DNA of 64,000 nucleotides from an uncultured Salinisphaerales bacterium (GCA_913055805.1 CAJXLF010000001.1:513749-577748), one strand, 5' to 3'. Shown: positions 18,349 through 28,026, numbered from the stretch's first letter. Notes: generated by a model not told the origin, from the letters alone. Made by a program: numbers and translations.

Positions 18349-19365
18349 ATGAACAACGAGCAGACAAGCGGCCCCTGCGTTGCCATGCTGGGCGCCGGTT
18401 CCTATGGCACGGCGCTGGCCATACAGTTGGCGCGCAAGCCGCAGCGCACTCTGCTGTGGGGCCGTAACCGGGAGGCTATCGAGGCAATTGCCGGGGCCAG
18501 GGTAAACGAACGCTACCTGCCGGGTTGCCCCTTTCCTGATGCACTGGAACCCATGGCGGATCTTGATCAGGTTGTAGATCAGTCCGATGACATTATTCTC
18601 AACGTGCCCAGTCATGGTATTCGCGAACTGCTGGATATGATTGCACCCATGCTCAAGGGGCAGCGGCTGGCTTGCGCAGCCAAGGGCCTGGAGCCGGGCA
18701 CGGGACGTTTGTTGCATGAAGTGTTTGCTGATGTGGTCGGCGCAGATTATCCGCTGGCCTTCATCTCGGGACCGACTTTCGCGAAAGAGGTTGGCCAGGG
18801 ATTGCCTACCGCGGTAACCATCGCCTCGCGCGACGAGAAGGTGGCCGAGGACTTTGCCGCTTACTTTCATCACAGCGGTTTCCGCGCCTATACCCAGACC
18901 GACATAATCGGCGTGCAGGTCGGCGGCGCAGTGAAGAATGTGCTGGCCATCGGAACCGGTATAGCCGACGGTCTGCAGGCGGGAGCGAACACTCGTGCCC
19001 TGCTCATCACGCGCGGGCTGGCGGAAATGATGCGTCTCTCTGAAGCGCTGGGTGGTCGTCGCGATACCATGATGGGACTGGCGGGTATGGGTGATCTGGT
19101 GCTGACCTGTACGGACAACCAGTCACGTAATCGCCGTTTTGGCCTGGCGTTGGCCGCCGGCAAGGATCTGGATGAGGCCCAGGAAGAGATTGGGCAGGTG
19201 GTCGAGGGCGTGCGTGTGGCTGCCGAGGTTTGGCGCCTGGCGCAGGATCATCAGGTGGAAATGCCCATCTGCGAACAGATCTACAAGGTCATTCACGAAG
19301 GCATGTCGCCCCTGCTGGCGGCCAAGGTGCTGGTCGGCAGGCCGCAGAAAGCCGAGCTGGGCTAA
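18349..19365 (+). CDS. gpsA: NAD(P)-dependent glycerol-3-phosphate dehydrogenase GpsA
   Basis: 338 residues. Rossmann motif 'LGAGSYGTALAIQLA' at the N-terminus, 'SGPTFAKEV' and the catalytic 'GGAVKNVLAIGTGIADG' with Lys. It makes sn-glycerol 3-phosphate for phospholipids. The TAA stop is formed by the first three bases of the inverted-repeat element that follows (19363). Confidence 0.97.
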   Translation: MNNEQTSGPCVAMLGAGSYGTALAIQLARKPQRTLLWGRNREAIEAIAGARVNERYLPGCPFPDALEPMADLDQVVDQSDDIILNVPSHGIRELLDMIAPMLKGQRLACAAKGLEPGTGRLLHEVFADVVGADYPLAFISGPTFAKEVGQGLPTAVTIASRDEKVAEDFAAYFHHSGFRAYTQTDIIGVQVGGAVKNVLAIGTGIADGLQAGANTRALLITRGLAEMMRLSEALGGRRDTMMGLAGMGDLVLTCTDNQSRNRRFGLALAAGKDLDEAQEEIGQVVEGVRVAAEVWRLAQDHQVEMPICEQIYKVIHEGMSPLLAAKVLVGRPQKAELG

Positions 19366-19609
19366 CCCGAATATTGCACCAAACCACCAAGAATCTCTTG
19401 AAGGTTCTCATCTTTCAAATACTTGTGCCAACCTGACCCGGTGACGATTTGTCACTGCCTGGTTTGCCGGCCATTTCGCTGGATCTGGCCGCTGCCCGTC
19501 GTACATGCGCCTTCAAACGCAGCTATAGCTGCGTTTTCAGTTGCGAGCACGCCGGGCAACGCCCGGCTGCGGCGCGAACTAGCCAGCATTTGATGCAATA
19601 TCCGGGTTA
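19363..19609. mobile_element. 247-bp inverted-repeat element (MITE-like) between gpsA and trmL
   Basis: The ends are near-identical inverted repeats: TAACCCGAATATTGCACCAAA at 19363-19383 and its complement at 19589-19609, with two mismatches in 21. The interior is non-coding and carries a small palindrome (CGCAGCTATAGCTGCG near 19519-19534). The outermost TAA on each side is the stop codon of gpsA (plus strand) and of trmL (minus strand). This fits a non-autonomous transposable element or a conserved bidirectional end structure. No transposase is present, and no target duplication can be identified. Confidence 0.6.
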
Positions 19610-20071
19610 GACTGCCCCTTCAAATCCCAATTGCCGCCAGGCTTCATACAGCACTACGGCCACCGCATTCGACAGATTCAGACTCCGGTTATTGGGTCGC
19701 ATGGGTATGCGCAGGCATTGGCCGTCAGGCAGTTCGTCCAGCACCGCCTGGGGCAGGCCGCGTGTTTCCGGGCCGAACAGCAGGATGTCATCGGACTGGT
19801 AGGCGACCTGGTGATGTGCCGTGCGCGCCCGTGTGGAGCAAGCCAGCAGACGGCTGTGCGGCAGGGCGTTGCGCAGCGCGTTCAGGTTCTCATGTTGCCT
19901 GACCCGGGCCCATTCATGATAGTCCAGTCCGGCACGCCGTAACCGGCTATGGTCCAGCTCGAAGCCCAGTGGGTGAATAAGATGCAACGTGGCGCCGGCG
20001 TTGGCGCAAAGCCGGATGATGTTGCCGGTGTTGGGCGGAATTTCCGGCTCGTAGAGTGCGACGTGCAGCAT
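19607..20071 (-). CDS. trmL: tRNA (cytidine/uridine-2'-O-)-methyltransferase TrmL
   Basis: 154 residues (E. coli 157) from the ATG at 20069-20071. SPOUT-fold signature: '[20 protein letters not shown]' at the start, '[11 protein letters not shown]' and the knot '[19 protein letters not shown]'. It methylates the wobble ribose of tRNA-Leu. The frame is open further upstream but starts beyond 20071 lack family similarity. Its stop TAA is supplied by the 247-bp repeat element. Confidence 0.95.
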   Translation of the reverse strand: MLHVALYEPEIPPNTGNIIRLCANAGATLHLIHPLGFELDHSRLRRAGLDYHEWARVRQHENLNALRNALPHSRLLACSTRARTAHHQVAYQSDDILLFGPETRGLPQAVLDELPDGQCLRIPMRPNNRSLNLSNAVAVVLYEAWRQLGFEGAV

Positions 20072-20183
20072 GCTGGCCGAGGGATCCTGAGTGTCAGCAT
20101 GCGATTGTACTGGCTGCGCGCGGGGCACATAACTGTGTAAGCTGCTTGAGAGGTTTCTGTCGCCGGCCGGGGAGGGCCTGCGC

Positions 20184-20924
20184 ATGTCCTACATATTACG
20201 TGCTATCTACTACCTGGTGCTGTGGCTGGATTTTCTGGCCCTGACGCTGCTGCTCTATGGCATGACGTTCCTGCCAGCCCGTTTGCGCGGCGGTTTTCCA
20301 TTGATTTTCCGGCTCTGGTGCCGGCTGTTTGTACGGGCGCTTGGGGTCAGGCTGGTGATGCACCAGCAGTATCTCAAACCTCTGCCACAGCATTACATTC
20401 TGATCGCCAATCATCCTTCCATTTTCGAGGATATCGGTATTCCTGCGCTGTTCGATGTGGTCTGCCTGGCCAAGCACGAAGTGCGGGGCTGGTGGGTGTT
20501 CGGGCGCATCGCCGCAGCGGCGGGCACGGTGTTCGTCGAGCGGGAAAATCCCGAATCCCGCCGCCAGGTGATGGACAAACTGGTTGCTGTAGTCGAGTCC
20601 GGCCGCAATCTGGCCATGTATCCGGAAGGGGGTTGTACCGGCCGGCGCATAAATCCGCGCTTCTTCCATGGCGCTTTCGAAGTGTCGATGCGCAGCGGTT
20701 TGCCTGTAGTCCCGGTGTTTCTGCATTACGAGGCGCAGGATTCATTTGAATGGGCGCACCAGAGCGGACCGCAGAAGGTGCGGGACATCATGCGCGCACC
20801 GAATCGCGACGCCAATTACTATGTTTTTGATGCCATCTATCCGGATGCCTTCGAGTCCAAGCAGGCATATCTGGATTTTGTGCACCGACTCTATCTGCAG
20901 TGGCAGGCCCGGTACCTGGATTAA
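20184..20924 (+). CDS. PlsC-like lysophospholipid acyltransferase family protein
   Basis: 246 residues. A hydrophobic N-terminus (about residues 8-30) precedes the acyltransferase domain. Motif I reads '[11 protein letters not shown]', motif II '[14 protein letters not shown]', motif III '[21 protein letters not shown]', motif IV 'LPVVPVF'. The catalytic Asp of the usual HxxxxD is displaced by one (H-PSIF-E-D), so Glu occupies the standard position. GGAGGGC precedes the ATG. It probably transfers an acyl group to a lipid or lysolipid; the substrate is unknown. Confidence 0.8.
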   Translation: MSYILRAIYYLVLWLDFLALTLLLYGMTFLPARLRGGFPLIFRLWCRLFVRALGVRLVMHQQYLKPLPQHYILIANHPSIFEDIGIPALFDVVCLAKHEVRGWWVFGRIAAAAGTVFVERENPESRRQVMDKLVAVVESGRNLAMYPEGGCTGRRINPRFFHGAFEVSMRSGLPVVPVFLHYEAQDSFEWAHQSGPQKVRDIMRAPNRDANYYVFDAIYPDAFESKQAYLDFVHRLYLQWQARYLD

Positions 20925-21520
20925 TCCTGGCTGGCGTTGCTCAATAGCCTGTTTTCCACCGGCTTCACAGTGATAGTCAGCGCCAGAAGCAGTAGGTGAC
21001 CGGCGATCTCCACATATTCCTCTACCCGAGCCCACTGATATTTGTGGCCCGGCAGGAATTTCCACCAGTGCTTGTCGAGCCCGACAGCAATCATGTAACT
21101 GAAAAGTGTGGTGCTGAACAGGGTCAGAAAGAGGCGGCTGCCCAGATAGTCACCCAGCTTCGGATATTGCAGCCAGGCGGCGAACATCAATACCAGAAAG
21201 GCGATATACATCATCGTCGCGGTGCCTGCGAAGTGTAATTCCCGGTAGAAGAACGCGGCCAGTAACAGGGCCAGCCAGATGAAAAACGGTCGGCGCAGCT
21301 TGTGCCAGCGAATACCTGCAATGATGAAGGCACTGGCCAAAATGCCTGGCTCGATGGGTTCCGAAATGGCTTTCGCTAGTTCCAATGTCCCGTGCATATG
21401 CAGCGGCAGCAGAATGGCGACAACCGCGATGGGGACCAGCCAGAGGGGATACCATATCCTGCCAAGGCTGTAGCGCAGAATGTTCCCGAACGACGGAGAC
21501 CGGCTGCCTGGCGTATGCAA
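20921..21520 (-). CDS. Multi-pass membrane protein of unknown function
   Basis: 199 residues with about five or six hydrophobic segments ('LWLVPIAVVAILLPL', 'PFFIWLALLLAAFFY', 'MMYIAFLVLMFAAWL', 'LFLTLFSTTLFSYMIAVGL', 'IAGHLLLLALTITV'). I do not recognise the family. It converges on the acyltransferase gene, and the two stop regions overlap by 4 bases. Upstream of it lie 86 non-coding bases before the M16 protease stop. Confidence 0.65.
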   Translation of the reverse strand: MHTPGSRSPSFGNILRYSLGRIWYPLWLVPIAVVAILLPLHMHGTLELAKAISEPIEPGILASAFIIAGIRWHKLRRPFFIWLALLLAAFFYRELHFAGTATMMYIAFLVLMFAAWLQYPKLGDYLGSRLFLTLFSTTLFSYMIAVGLDKHWWKFLPGHKYQWARVEEYVEIAGHLLLLALTITVKPVENRLLSNASQD

Positions 21521-21606
21521 ATGCTATTCTCCGGTGGTCGTGTCTGGTGCCTATTGTCGCCTGATGGTATGTAGCGCTTAGTTAAGGAAAACTCTGCGGA
21601 AACGAC

Positions 21607-24342
21607 TTACTGGCTATTCATATCGAGTATTTCAACCGGTCCCAGCTTCAGAGCCCTGACCGGCTGTTCTATTTTATCCAAATCCCCGACGATTACCCAG
21701 ATCAGGCGCTCGGGGTCGTACATCCTTTTTACCGCCTTGCCCAGATCTGCGGTGGTCAGGCTGCGGATTTCACTGACGTATTGTTCGAAGTAGTTCTCGG
21801 GCAGGTCGTAAATAACGGTTTCGGCGATAGAGCCCAGGACCTGTCCACTGGTTTCATGCTTGCCGGGCAGAGTCAGGGTCAGATTGTTCTGTGCAGCCTC
21901 AAGTTCGTTGCCATCAGCCGGTTTCTTGCCTTGAATCGCACGCAGTTCAGACAGAATTTCGCGCATGGATTCTGCTGTCTTGTCTGCCTGTACCGGTGCA
22001 TAGGCAATAAAGGGGCGTTGCTCACGTGCATCCATAAGCAGGGTGCGCGCGCCGTAGGACCAGTGCTTGTCTTCCCGCAGATTCATATTCAGGCGGGAAG
22101 TAAACATGCCGCCAAGAATGCGGTTGACCGTTTCCAGGGCGGTATTGCCCGTGGTCCGGTAGGGCGCCGAAACCTGGCCGGCAAGAATGACCGATTGCTC
22201 CGCATCCGGCCGGTTGATGAGATACACCTTTGAATGGCCAGGCCGTTCGACCGTGGTGAAATGCTTGTTGCTGATGGGCGGCCCATCCGGTCGCCAATCG
22301 CCGAAGTGCTCTTCGAGCAGGGGCAGCACCTGTTCGGCGGTTGTATCACCCACCACGATCAGGGTGGCCTTGTCCGGACGCAGCCAGAGATGGTGGAAAC
22401 GCTGCAGGTCTGCCCGGGTTATGGCTTTTACCGACTCGGTATCTCCGCTGCCGGTGAGTGGCAGGCCATAAGGATGTTCTTTGCCATACAGCAGGGGAGG
22501 CAGCACGCGCAGCGCCATACTCATGGGCTCAGCCTTTTCCTGCTGTATGCCTGCCAGACGCTGTTGGCGCAAACGCTCGAGTTCGTTATCAGGGAAGGTG
22601 GGATGGCGCAGCACCTCGGCATAGAGGGCCAGTGAAGGGTCAAGCAGGGTCGACAGCGCTGACAGGCTTACCGTGGACGCATCCAGGCTGGAGCCGGCGG
22701 ATATGTTTGCACCGAGTCGTTCCAGTTCGGCACTGAGTTCCAGGGCATCGTACTGTACCGTGCCTTCGTCCAGCATGGACAGTGCAAGACTGGCGGTGCC
22801 CGGACGGTTGCTCAGATCGCTGGCGTAGCCTGCATCGAACACCCACTGGAACTGCACCACCGGGGTTTCATGGCGTTCGGCGATGAGTACGGGAATACCG
22901 TTGCTCAGCTTGTACTGTTCGACTACCGGCAGGCGCAGGTCAGGTGGTGTTCCGCTATCCGGCAGCTTGCTGCGATCGACATGGTCCTCGCGGGTTTTGC
23001 CGGCTTCGTAAGGCTCCACCACCAGGGTGAATACCCCGTCATCGAGCCAGGCTTTCGCCGCTGTCTGCAGAGCCTCGCCGTCTGCCTCACGCAACCCCTG
23101 AAGATAGTGTTTATAGGCGTCTGGCGACCCGGCATAGACTTCACTGCTGGCCAGAATGTCGGCCTTGCCGCCGAAGCCGCCGATGCGCTCCAGACCGCGT
23201 ACGAAATTGGCGAACATGGCGGTGCGTGTTCTTTCCAGCTCATCGCCTTCTGGGCCGTCATCCAGGAAACGCTGCAGTTCTTCGTTCAGCGCCTTTTCCA
23301 GGGTGGCGACGGGGATGCCGGGTTTGGCGGTGGCGATGATCAGGAATTGTGAGCCGAGTTCCTTGCCCCAGGTGCCCACATCCACACCGGTAGCCAACTG
23401 GTCTTCGTATACCAGGCGCTGGTAAAGGCGGCTGGTCTTGCCGCCGCCCAGCAGGTCGGCGATCAGATCCATCTGTGGCGTAAGTGGGTCGGCGATGCCG
23501 GGCACATTCCAGATCTTGTAGATACGAGCTTGTGGCACCCGATCGGTCATGTGCATGCGATGCTCGCCCTGCATGCGTGCGACCCATTGATCCTGTTTTT
23601 CCAGGGGCGGGCCGGCCGGGATGGCGCCGAAATAGTGTTCGACACGTGATTTCACGACATCCGCATCCACATCGCCGCTCACTACCAGCACGGCATTGGC
23701 TGCGCCGTAATACTGTTTGAACCAGGTCTGTACGTCTTCAAGTGAGGCCGCGTTGAGGTCTTCCATGGAGCCGATGACCGACCAGGAATAGGGATGACCC
23801 TGCGGGTAGGTATTGGCGGGCAGTATTTCCCAGACCCTGCCGTAAGGTGCATTTTCGCGCTGGCGTTTTTCGTTCTGTACCACACCGCGCTGCTCATCCA
23901 GCCTGGCCTGATCGATGGCGCCGAGTAAATGCCCCATGCGGTCGGATTCCAGCCACAGCAACAAATCCAGCGAGGGTGTGGGCACATTGGCGAAGTAGTT
24001 GGTGCGGTCATTATTGGTGGTGCCGTTCATGTCGGTGGCGCCCACCTGTTCCAGCGGCCGGAAGAATTCGTCGTTGTAATGTTCACTGCCGTTGAACATC
24101 AGGTGTTCGAACAGATGGGCAAAGCCGGTCTTGCCCGGGACTTCATTCTTGGAGCCGACGTGATACCAGACATTCACCGCCACGATCGGGGCCTTGTGAT
24201 CCTCGTGCACGATCAGAGTCAGGCCGTTGTCCAGCACGAACTTCTGAAAGGGGATGTCGATCTCCGGCAGGGCCGGTTCGGCGGAGGCGGTCAGCGGGGT
24301 GAGCAGGAGGATTGCAAACAGAAAGGCCAGGCTGCGTTTCAT
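21607..24342 (-). CDS. Two-domain M16 zinc metallopeptidase (pitrilysin/PqqL-like)
   Basis: 911 residues from the ATG at 24340-24342, which opens a clear signal peptide (MKRSLAFLFAILLLTPLTASA). The N-terminal M16 half has the inverted zinc motif HLFEH in 'GFAHLFEHLMFNGSEHY' and the downstream Glu in 'QRGVVQNEKRQ'. The C-terminal half lacks the HxxEH motif, as is normal for the paired inactive domain. Probably a periplasmic peptidase. Reading further upstream would overlap the enoyl-CoA hydratase gene by 119 bases. Confidence 0.92.
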   Translation of the reverse strand: MKRSLAFLFAILLLTPLTASAEPALPEIDIPFQKFVLDNGLTLIVHEDHKAPIVAVNVWYHVGSKNEVPGKTGFAHLFEHLMFNGSEHYNDEFFRPLEQVGATDMNGTTNNDRTNYFANVPTPSLDLLLWLESDRMGHLLGAIDQARLDEQRGVVQNEKRQRENAPYGRVWEILPANTYPQGHPYSWSVIGSMEDLNAASLEDVQTWFKQYYGAANAVLVVSGDVDADVVKSRVEHYFGAIPAGPPLEKQDQWVARMQGEHRMHMTDRVPQARIYKIWNVPGIADPLTPQMDLIADLLGGGKTSRLYQRLVYEDQLATGVDVGTWGKELGSQFLIIATAKPGIPVATLEKALNEELQRFLDDGPEGDELERTRTAMFANFVRGLERIGGFGGKADILASSEVYAGSPDAYKHYLQGLREADGEALQTAAKAWLDDGVFTLVVEPYEAGKTREDHVDRSKLPDSGTPPDLRLPVVEQYKLSNGIPVLIAERHETPVVQFQWVFDAGYASDLSNRPGTASLALSMLDEGTVQYDALELSAELERLGANISAGSSLDASTVSLSALSTLLDPSLALYAEVLRHPTFPDNELERLRQQRLAGIQQEKAEPMSMALRVLPPLLYGKEHPYGLPLTGSGDTESVKAITRADLQRFHHLWLRPDKATLIVVGDTTAEQVLPLLEEHFGDWRPDGPPISNKHFTTVERPGHSKVYLINRPDAEQSVILAGQVSAPYRTTGNTALETVNRILGGMFTSRLNMNLREDKHWSYGARTLLMDAREQRPFIAYAPVQADKTAESMREILSELRAIQGKKPADGNELEAAQNNLTLTLPGKHETSGQVLGSIAETVIYDLPENYFEQYVSEIRSLTTADLGKAVKRMYDPERLIWVIVGDLDKIEQPVRALKLGPVEILDMNSQ

Positions 24343-24391
24343 GATCAAGGTCTGGATTTGGGAAAACGGAAGCGTTACAGGATACAGATTT

Positions 24392-25168
24392 TCAGTCTTC
24401 AAAACTGCCGTGCCGCCCGGCGCCATCCTTGAAACGGGTCGCGCCGGCCACGGTTTCGCCACTTTGCAGTGTCTGCAGGCCCCGCTCATGTTCATTAAAC
24501 AGGGCCGCATCTATACCCATATTGAATTGCTCATAGGCGCTCAGGCGGTCCTGGCGCATACAGGTTTGCGGGAAGGCGGCGATTTCGCGGGCCAGTGACT
24601 CGGCCGCCTGCCTTGAGGTGCCGCTGGCGACAACACGGTTGACCAGACCGAAATGCAGGGCCTCATCCGCCTTGACCGGCCGGCCGGTCAGGATCATGTC
24701 CAGCGCGCGTCCCTGACCGATGATACGTGGCAGGCGCACCGTACCACCGTCGATCAGTGGCACGCCCCAGCGCCGGCAAAAGACGCCGAATACCGCATCT
24801 TGCTCGGCCACGCGCAAATCGCACCACAGGGCCAGTTCCAGGCCGCCAGCGACGCATGACCCGGCGACCGCGGCAATCACCGGTTTGGACAGACTCATAC
24901 GGGTCGGGCCCATGGGGCCAATGGCGCCGGACTCGATGCGATTCATGCGATCCGGGTCGCCGCTGGCCACGGCCTTGAGGTCGGCGCCGGCGCAGAAATG
25001 CCCATGCTCGCCGTAAAGTACGGCCACCCGGGCATCGGGGTCATTGTCAAAATCCAGGAAGGCATCGCGCAGGGCGTCGGCGGTTGGCCGATCCACGGCG
25101 TTACGGACGTCAGGGCGGTCGATAATAATGGTCGTGATTTCTGCGTTCTTTTCGACCTTGACGGTCAT
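24392..25168 (-). CDS. Enoyl-CoA hydratase/isomerase (crotonase) family protein
   Basis: 258 residues. Crotonase fold with oxyanion-hole motif 'HFCAGADLKAVA' and 'SCVAGGLELALWCDLRVAEQDAVFGVFCRRWGVPLIDGG'-type region at about residues 105-145 (key residues: Gly-Gly-Gly turn and the acidic loop). Crotonases act on CoA thioesters, often hydrating or isomerising enoyl-CoA. The substrate cannot be told from sequence. It follows dgkA by 4 bases and precedes the M16 gene by 49. Confidence 0.88.
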   Translation of the reverse strand: MTVKVEKNAEITTIIIDRPDVRNAVDRPTADALRDAFLDFDNDPDARVAVLYGEHGHFCAGADLKAVASGDPDRMNRIESGAIGPMGPTRMSLSKPVIAAVAGSCVAGGLELALWCDLRVAEQDAVFGVFCRRWGVPLIDGGTVRLPRIIGQGRALDMILTGRPVKADEALHFGLVNRVVASGTSRQAAESLAREIAAFPQTCMRQDRLSAYEQFNMGIDAALFNEHERGLQTLQSGETVAGATRFKDGAGRHGSFED

Positions 25169-25172
25169 GTGC

Positions 25173-25553
25173 TCACCTCAGCGCGGTCTGGATGCGGTCA
25201 ATCAGCAGTATAGTCCAGACCGCTCCTGCCCCACAGAGCGCGAAAAAAACAGCGGCAGAGCCCATGTCCTTGGCGCGGCCGGACAGTGGGTGCAGTTCTG
25301 CGCCGATGCGATCAATGGCCGCCTCAATGCCGGAGTTGAGGAGTTCGACTGCGAAGGCAAAAAAGACTACGACGATCAGCAACGCACGTTCTGTGGCGGA
25401 GTCGCCCACCCAGAAAGCGAGAGGCAGCATGACAGCCGCCATACCTACTTCCTGGCGGAAGGCGGCTTCGTTCTGCCACGCAGCCTTGATGCCCTTGCCG
25501 GTATAGCTGAAGGCATCAAGGACGCGTTTTAGTCCTGTTTCTCCCGGTTTCAT
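25173..25553 (-). CDS. dgkA: Diacylglycerol kinase DgkA
   Basis: 126 residues, the small trimeric membrane kinase. An amphipathic N-terminal helix ('TGLKRVLDAFSYTGKGIKAA') with 'NEAAFRQEV' precedes three membrane spans. The active-site region is 'AVELLNSGIEAAIDRIG' with the two conserved Glu and Asn. It phosphorylates diacylglycerol to recycle lipid in envelope synthesis. A 50-base gap separates it from pckA upstream. Confidence 0.95.
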   Translation of the reverse strand: MKPGETGLKRVLDAFSYTGKGIKAAWQNEAAFRQEVGMAAVMLPLAFWVGDSATERALLIVVVFFAFAVELLNSGIEAAIDRIGAELHPLSGRAKDMGSAAVFFALCGAGAVWTILLIDRIQTALR

Positions 25554-25603
25554 GGCTTTTCTCCAGTTGGCCTGGAGGCAAGCCTGTAGCCGGGAGATGT
25601 CAG

Positions 25604-27256
25604 TTACATGACGGCCTTGATACCCAGTGAGCCAAAGCCCTTGGCATCAAAGTTCTGACGGAACATGTCGCGCAGTTTTTCGGCTTGCGCGTCATAGGCG
25701 GCCTTGTCTTCCCAGGTGTTGCGAGGATTGAGGATTTCGCTGGGTACGCCCGGGCAGCTGGTGGGCATTTTCAGGCCGAAAACCGGATGTTCTTCGGTTT
25801 CCACTTCGTCCAGGTCGCCATTGAGCGCAGCATTAAGCAGAGCCCGCGTATGGGCAATCGAAATGCGTTTGCCATCGCCATAGGCGCCACCCGACCAGCC
25901 GGTGTTCAGCAGTACCGCGCGGGTGTGGTATTGCTCCATCTTGTCAGCCAGCAGGCGGGCGTAGACCGACGGTTTCTGGGCCATGAAAGGGGCGCCGAAG
26001 CAGGCCGAGAAGGCAGCAGTGGGTTCAGTGATGCCGACTTCCGTGCCGGCCAGTTTGGCCGTAAAACCGGAGACGAAGTGATACATCACCGATTCACGAT
26101 CCAGAATGGAAACCGGCGGCAGTACGCCGAACGCGTCGGCTGTCAGCAGCACAATGGTTTCCGGATGCGGGCCGCGTGCGCCCTCGGCCACATTGGGGTT
26201 GCAGGACAGCGGATAGGAGAAGCGGGTATTTTCGGTGATGGACTGGTCGGTGAGGTCCAGCTCCTGCGGATCGGTTTCCTGCAGAGGCTTGCCGGACAGG
26301 GGGGGTACGTTCTCGATCAGGGTACCCGGCATGGACAGGGCCGCAGCAATAATAGGCTCGGCTTCCTTGTTCAGATCGATCAGCTTGGCGTAACAGCCGC
26401 CTTCGAAGTTGGATACGCCGTCTTTGGTCCAGGCATGTTCGTCGTCGCCGATCAGTTCGCGATCCGGGTCGGCTGACAGGGTGGTCTTGCCGGTGCCAGA
26501 CAGGCCGAACAGTACCGCGCAGTCGCCACGTGCGCCGACATTGGCGGAAGCATGCATGGACATTTCGCCCATTTCCGGCAACTGATAGTTCATGACCGTG
26601 AACATGGCCTTCTTGTTAATGCCGCAGTAATCAGCAGCACCTGTCACCAGGCCAATGCGATTCTTCAGGTCCATGATCACGCAACGGTGAGACAGGGTGC
26701 CGTCGCGTTCCGGGTCGCAGAAGAACGACGGTGCATTGATCATGGTCCAGCGTTTGCCGTCCTCGTCGCCAACACCGGCGATGTCATGCGCAAACATGTT
26801 GTGCACGAACAGGGAGTGGGCGGCAAATTCACCCACGAAGCGGTAGGGCACCGAATAGGCCGGATCCCATCCGCAGTACACGTCTTTCACGTACAGGCGT
26901 GCGTTCTTCTCATTGAGGTGGGCAACCACACGATCCAGCAGGGCCTGGAACCTGGCCGGGTCAAATTTCTTGAAATCGTTTTTCCACCAGAGTTTGTCAT
27001 CGAATTCGGGATGCGCAACGGCGAAAGTGTCCTGAACGGGGCGGCCGGTGCAGGTCGGGTCGGTGTAGAAGATCAGCGGACCCTGGTCCCCGAGTTTGGT
27101 GGCAAAGGCTTTTTGTTCATCCAGCGGGCCGTCCTTCTTGACGCGACCACGGTCATGGGCGATGGCCTCGTGAAACAGTTCCTGCGGTTCCAGGTTGTAA
27201 TGGTAATCGACAGTTTTCAGTCCAAAACGTTGTTCGAGATCGGCACGAAAATCCAT
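25604..27256 (-). CDS. pckA: Phosphoenolpyruvate carboxykinase (ATP)
   Basis: 550 residues (E. coli 540). The kinase-type P-loop is 'GLSGTGKTTLSADP', followed by 'LIGDDEHAW' (metal-binding Asp pair), 'YCGINKKAMFTVMNY', and 'GWSGGAYGDGKRISIAHTRA'. It converts oxaloacetate and ATP to PEP and CO2, the first step of gluconeogenesis. Monocistronic by spacing. Confidence 0.97.
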   Translation of the reverse strand: MDFRADLEQRFGLKTVDYHYNLEPQELFHEAIAHDRGRVKKDGPLDEQKAFATKLGDQGPLIFYTDPTCTGRPVQDTFAVAHPEFDDKLWWKNDFKKFDPARFQALLDRVVAHLNEKNARLYVKDVYCGWDPAYSVPYRFVGEFAAHSLFVHNMFAHDIAGVGDEDGKRWTMINAPSFFCDPERDGTLSHRCVIMDLKNRIGLVTGAADYCGINKKAMFTVMNYQLPEMGEMSMHASANVGARGDCAVLFGLSGTGKTTLSADPDRELIGDDEHAWTKDGVSNFEGGCYAKLIDLNKEAEPIIAAALSMPGTLIENVPPLSGKPLQETDPQELDLTDQSITENTRFSYPLSCNPNVAEGARGPHPETIVLLTADAFGVLPPVSILDRESVMYHFVSGFTAKLAGTEVGITEPTAAFSACFGAPFMAQKPSVYARLLADKMEQYHTRAVLLNTGWSGGAYGDGKRISIAHTRALLNAALNGDLDEVETEEHPVFGLKMPTSCPGVPSEILNPRNTWEDKAAYDAQAEKLRDMFRQNFDAKGFGSLGIKAVM

Positions 27257-27331
27257 ACACGAGGCCCTGCTGAAAGATCAAAAAATGCTGAAATAGCGGA
27301 AAAATAAACGCGAAGGCTACTGCGCCAGCGC

Positions 27332-27392
27332 CCTGTAGACAAGCGGTTTCGCCGGTTATCCGGGCTTTTACAGGGAGTTACGCGCCCGGATG
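27332..27392 (-). other. Overlapping hairpins between the cyclophilin gene and pckA
   Basis: Two competing stems lie in the 197-base gap: CCCTGTA/TACAGGG (27332-27338 and 27370-27376) and ATCCGGGC/GCCCGGAT (27359-27366 and 27385-27392). They can end the cyclophilin transcript or act in the pckA leader. There is no convincing T-tract, so a simple intrinsic terminator is not supported. Mutually exclusive folding is what the arrangement shows. Confidence 0.35.
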
Positions 27393-27453
27393 CGGAAAAT
27401 AAGACAGCCTGCGGGCCGGATTAGCGCACAAAAAAGCTGTTCTGCGGTTGTCA

Positions 27454-28026
27454 CTACGGGGATGGATTTTCGATGATGCTGACGTTCTTGATGATGACCT
27501 GCTTGCTGGGCACATCCCGGCCAAACGGCGCAATACCCGCCGTGGGTGTGTTGGCGATTTCATCCACCACGTCCATACCGTCGACCACCTGGCCGAAGAC
27601 TGCATAGCCCCAGCCGTCAAAGCTCGGGTAGTCAAGATTGGGGTTGCTCTTGTGATTGATGAAGAACTGCGAAGTGGCCGAGTGCGGCGCCGAGGTGCGT
27701 GCCATGGCAATGCTGCCGCGGCTGTTCTTGAGGCCATTCTGCGCCTCGTTGAGGATGGGGGCGCGCGTTTCGCGTTCCTTGTAATCCTTGTCATAGCCGC
27801 CGCCCTGAATCATGAAACCGCGGATGACGCGATGGAATACAAGTCCGTCGTAGTGACCGTCGGTAACGTACTTCAGGAAGTTCTCCACCGTGATGGGCGC
27901 CTTCTCGGCGTACAGTTCCAGGGTGATGTCGCCGGCAGTGGTCTGCATCAGCACCCGTACCGGGTCGGCGGCCTGGGCGAGAACAGGCAGGGTTAACAGA
28001 GCCAGGCAGGCCAGGAATTGTTTCAT
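27454..28026 (-). CDS. Periplasmic cyclophilin-type peptidyl-prolyl isomerase
   Basis: 190 residues. A signal peptide (about residues 1-19, cut after 'AQA') is followed by a cyclophilin domain with 'FHRVIRGFMIQGGGYDKD' (active-site Arg and Phe), 'GSIAMARTSAPHSATSQFFI' and 'AVFGQVVDGMDVVDEI'. It catalyses proline cis-trans isomerisation during periplasmic folding, like PpiA. The sequence before its ATG is the end of the repeat element at 28028-28438, so its ribosome-binding region is element-derived and weak (GGATAG). Confidence 0.93.
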   Translation of the reverse strand: MKQFLACLALLTLPVLAQAADPVRVLMQTTAGDITLELYAEKAPITVENFLKYVTDGHYDGLVFHRVIRGFMIQGGGYDKDYKERETRAPILNEAQNGLKNSRGSIAMARTSAPHSATSQFFINHKSNPNLDYPSFDGWGYAVFGQVVDGMDVVDEIANTPTAGIAPFGRDVPSKQVIIKNVSIIENPSP

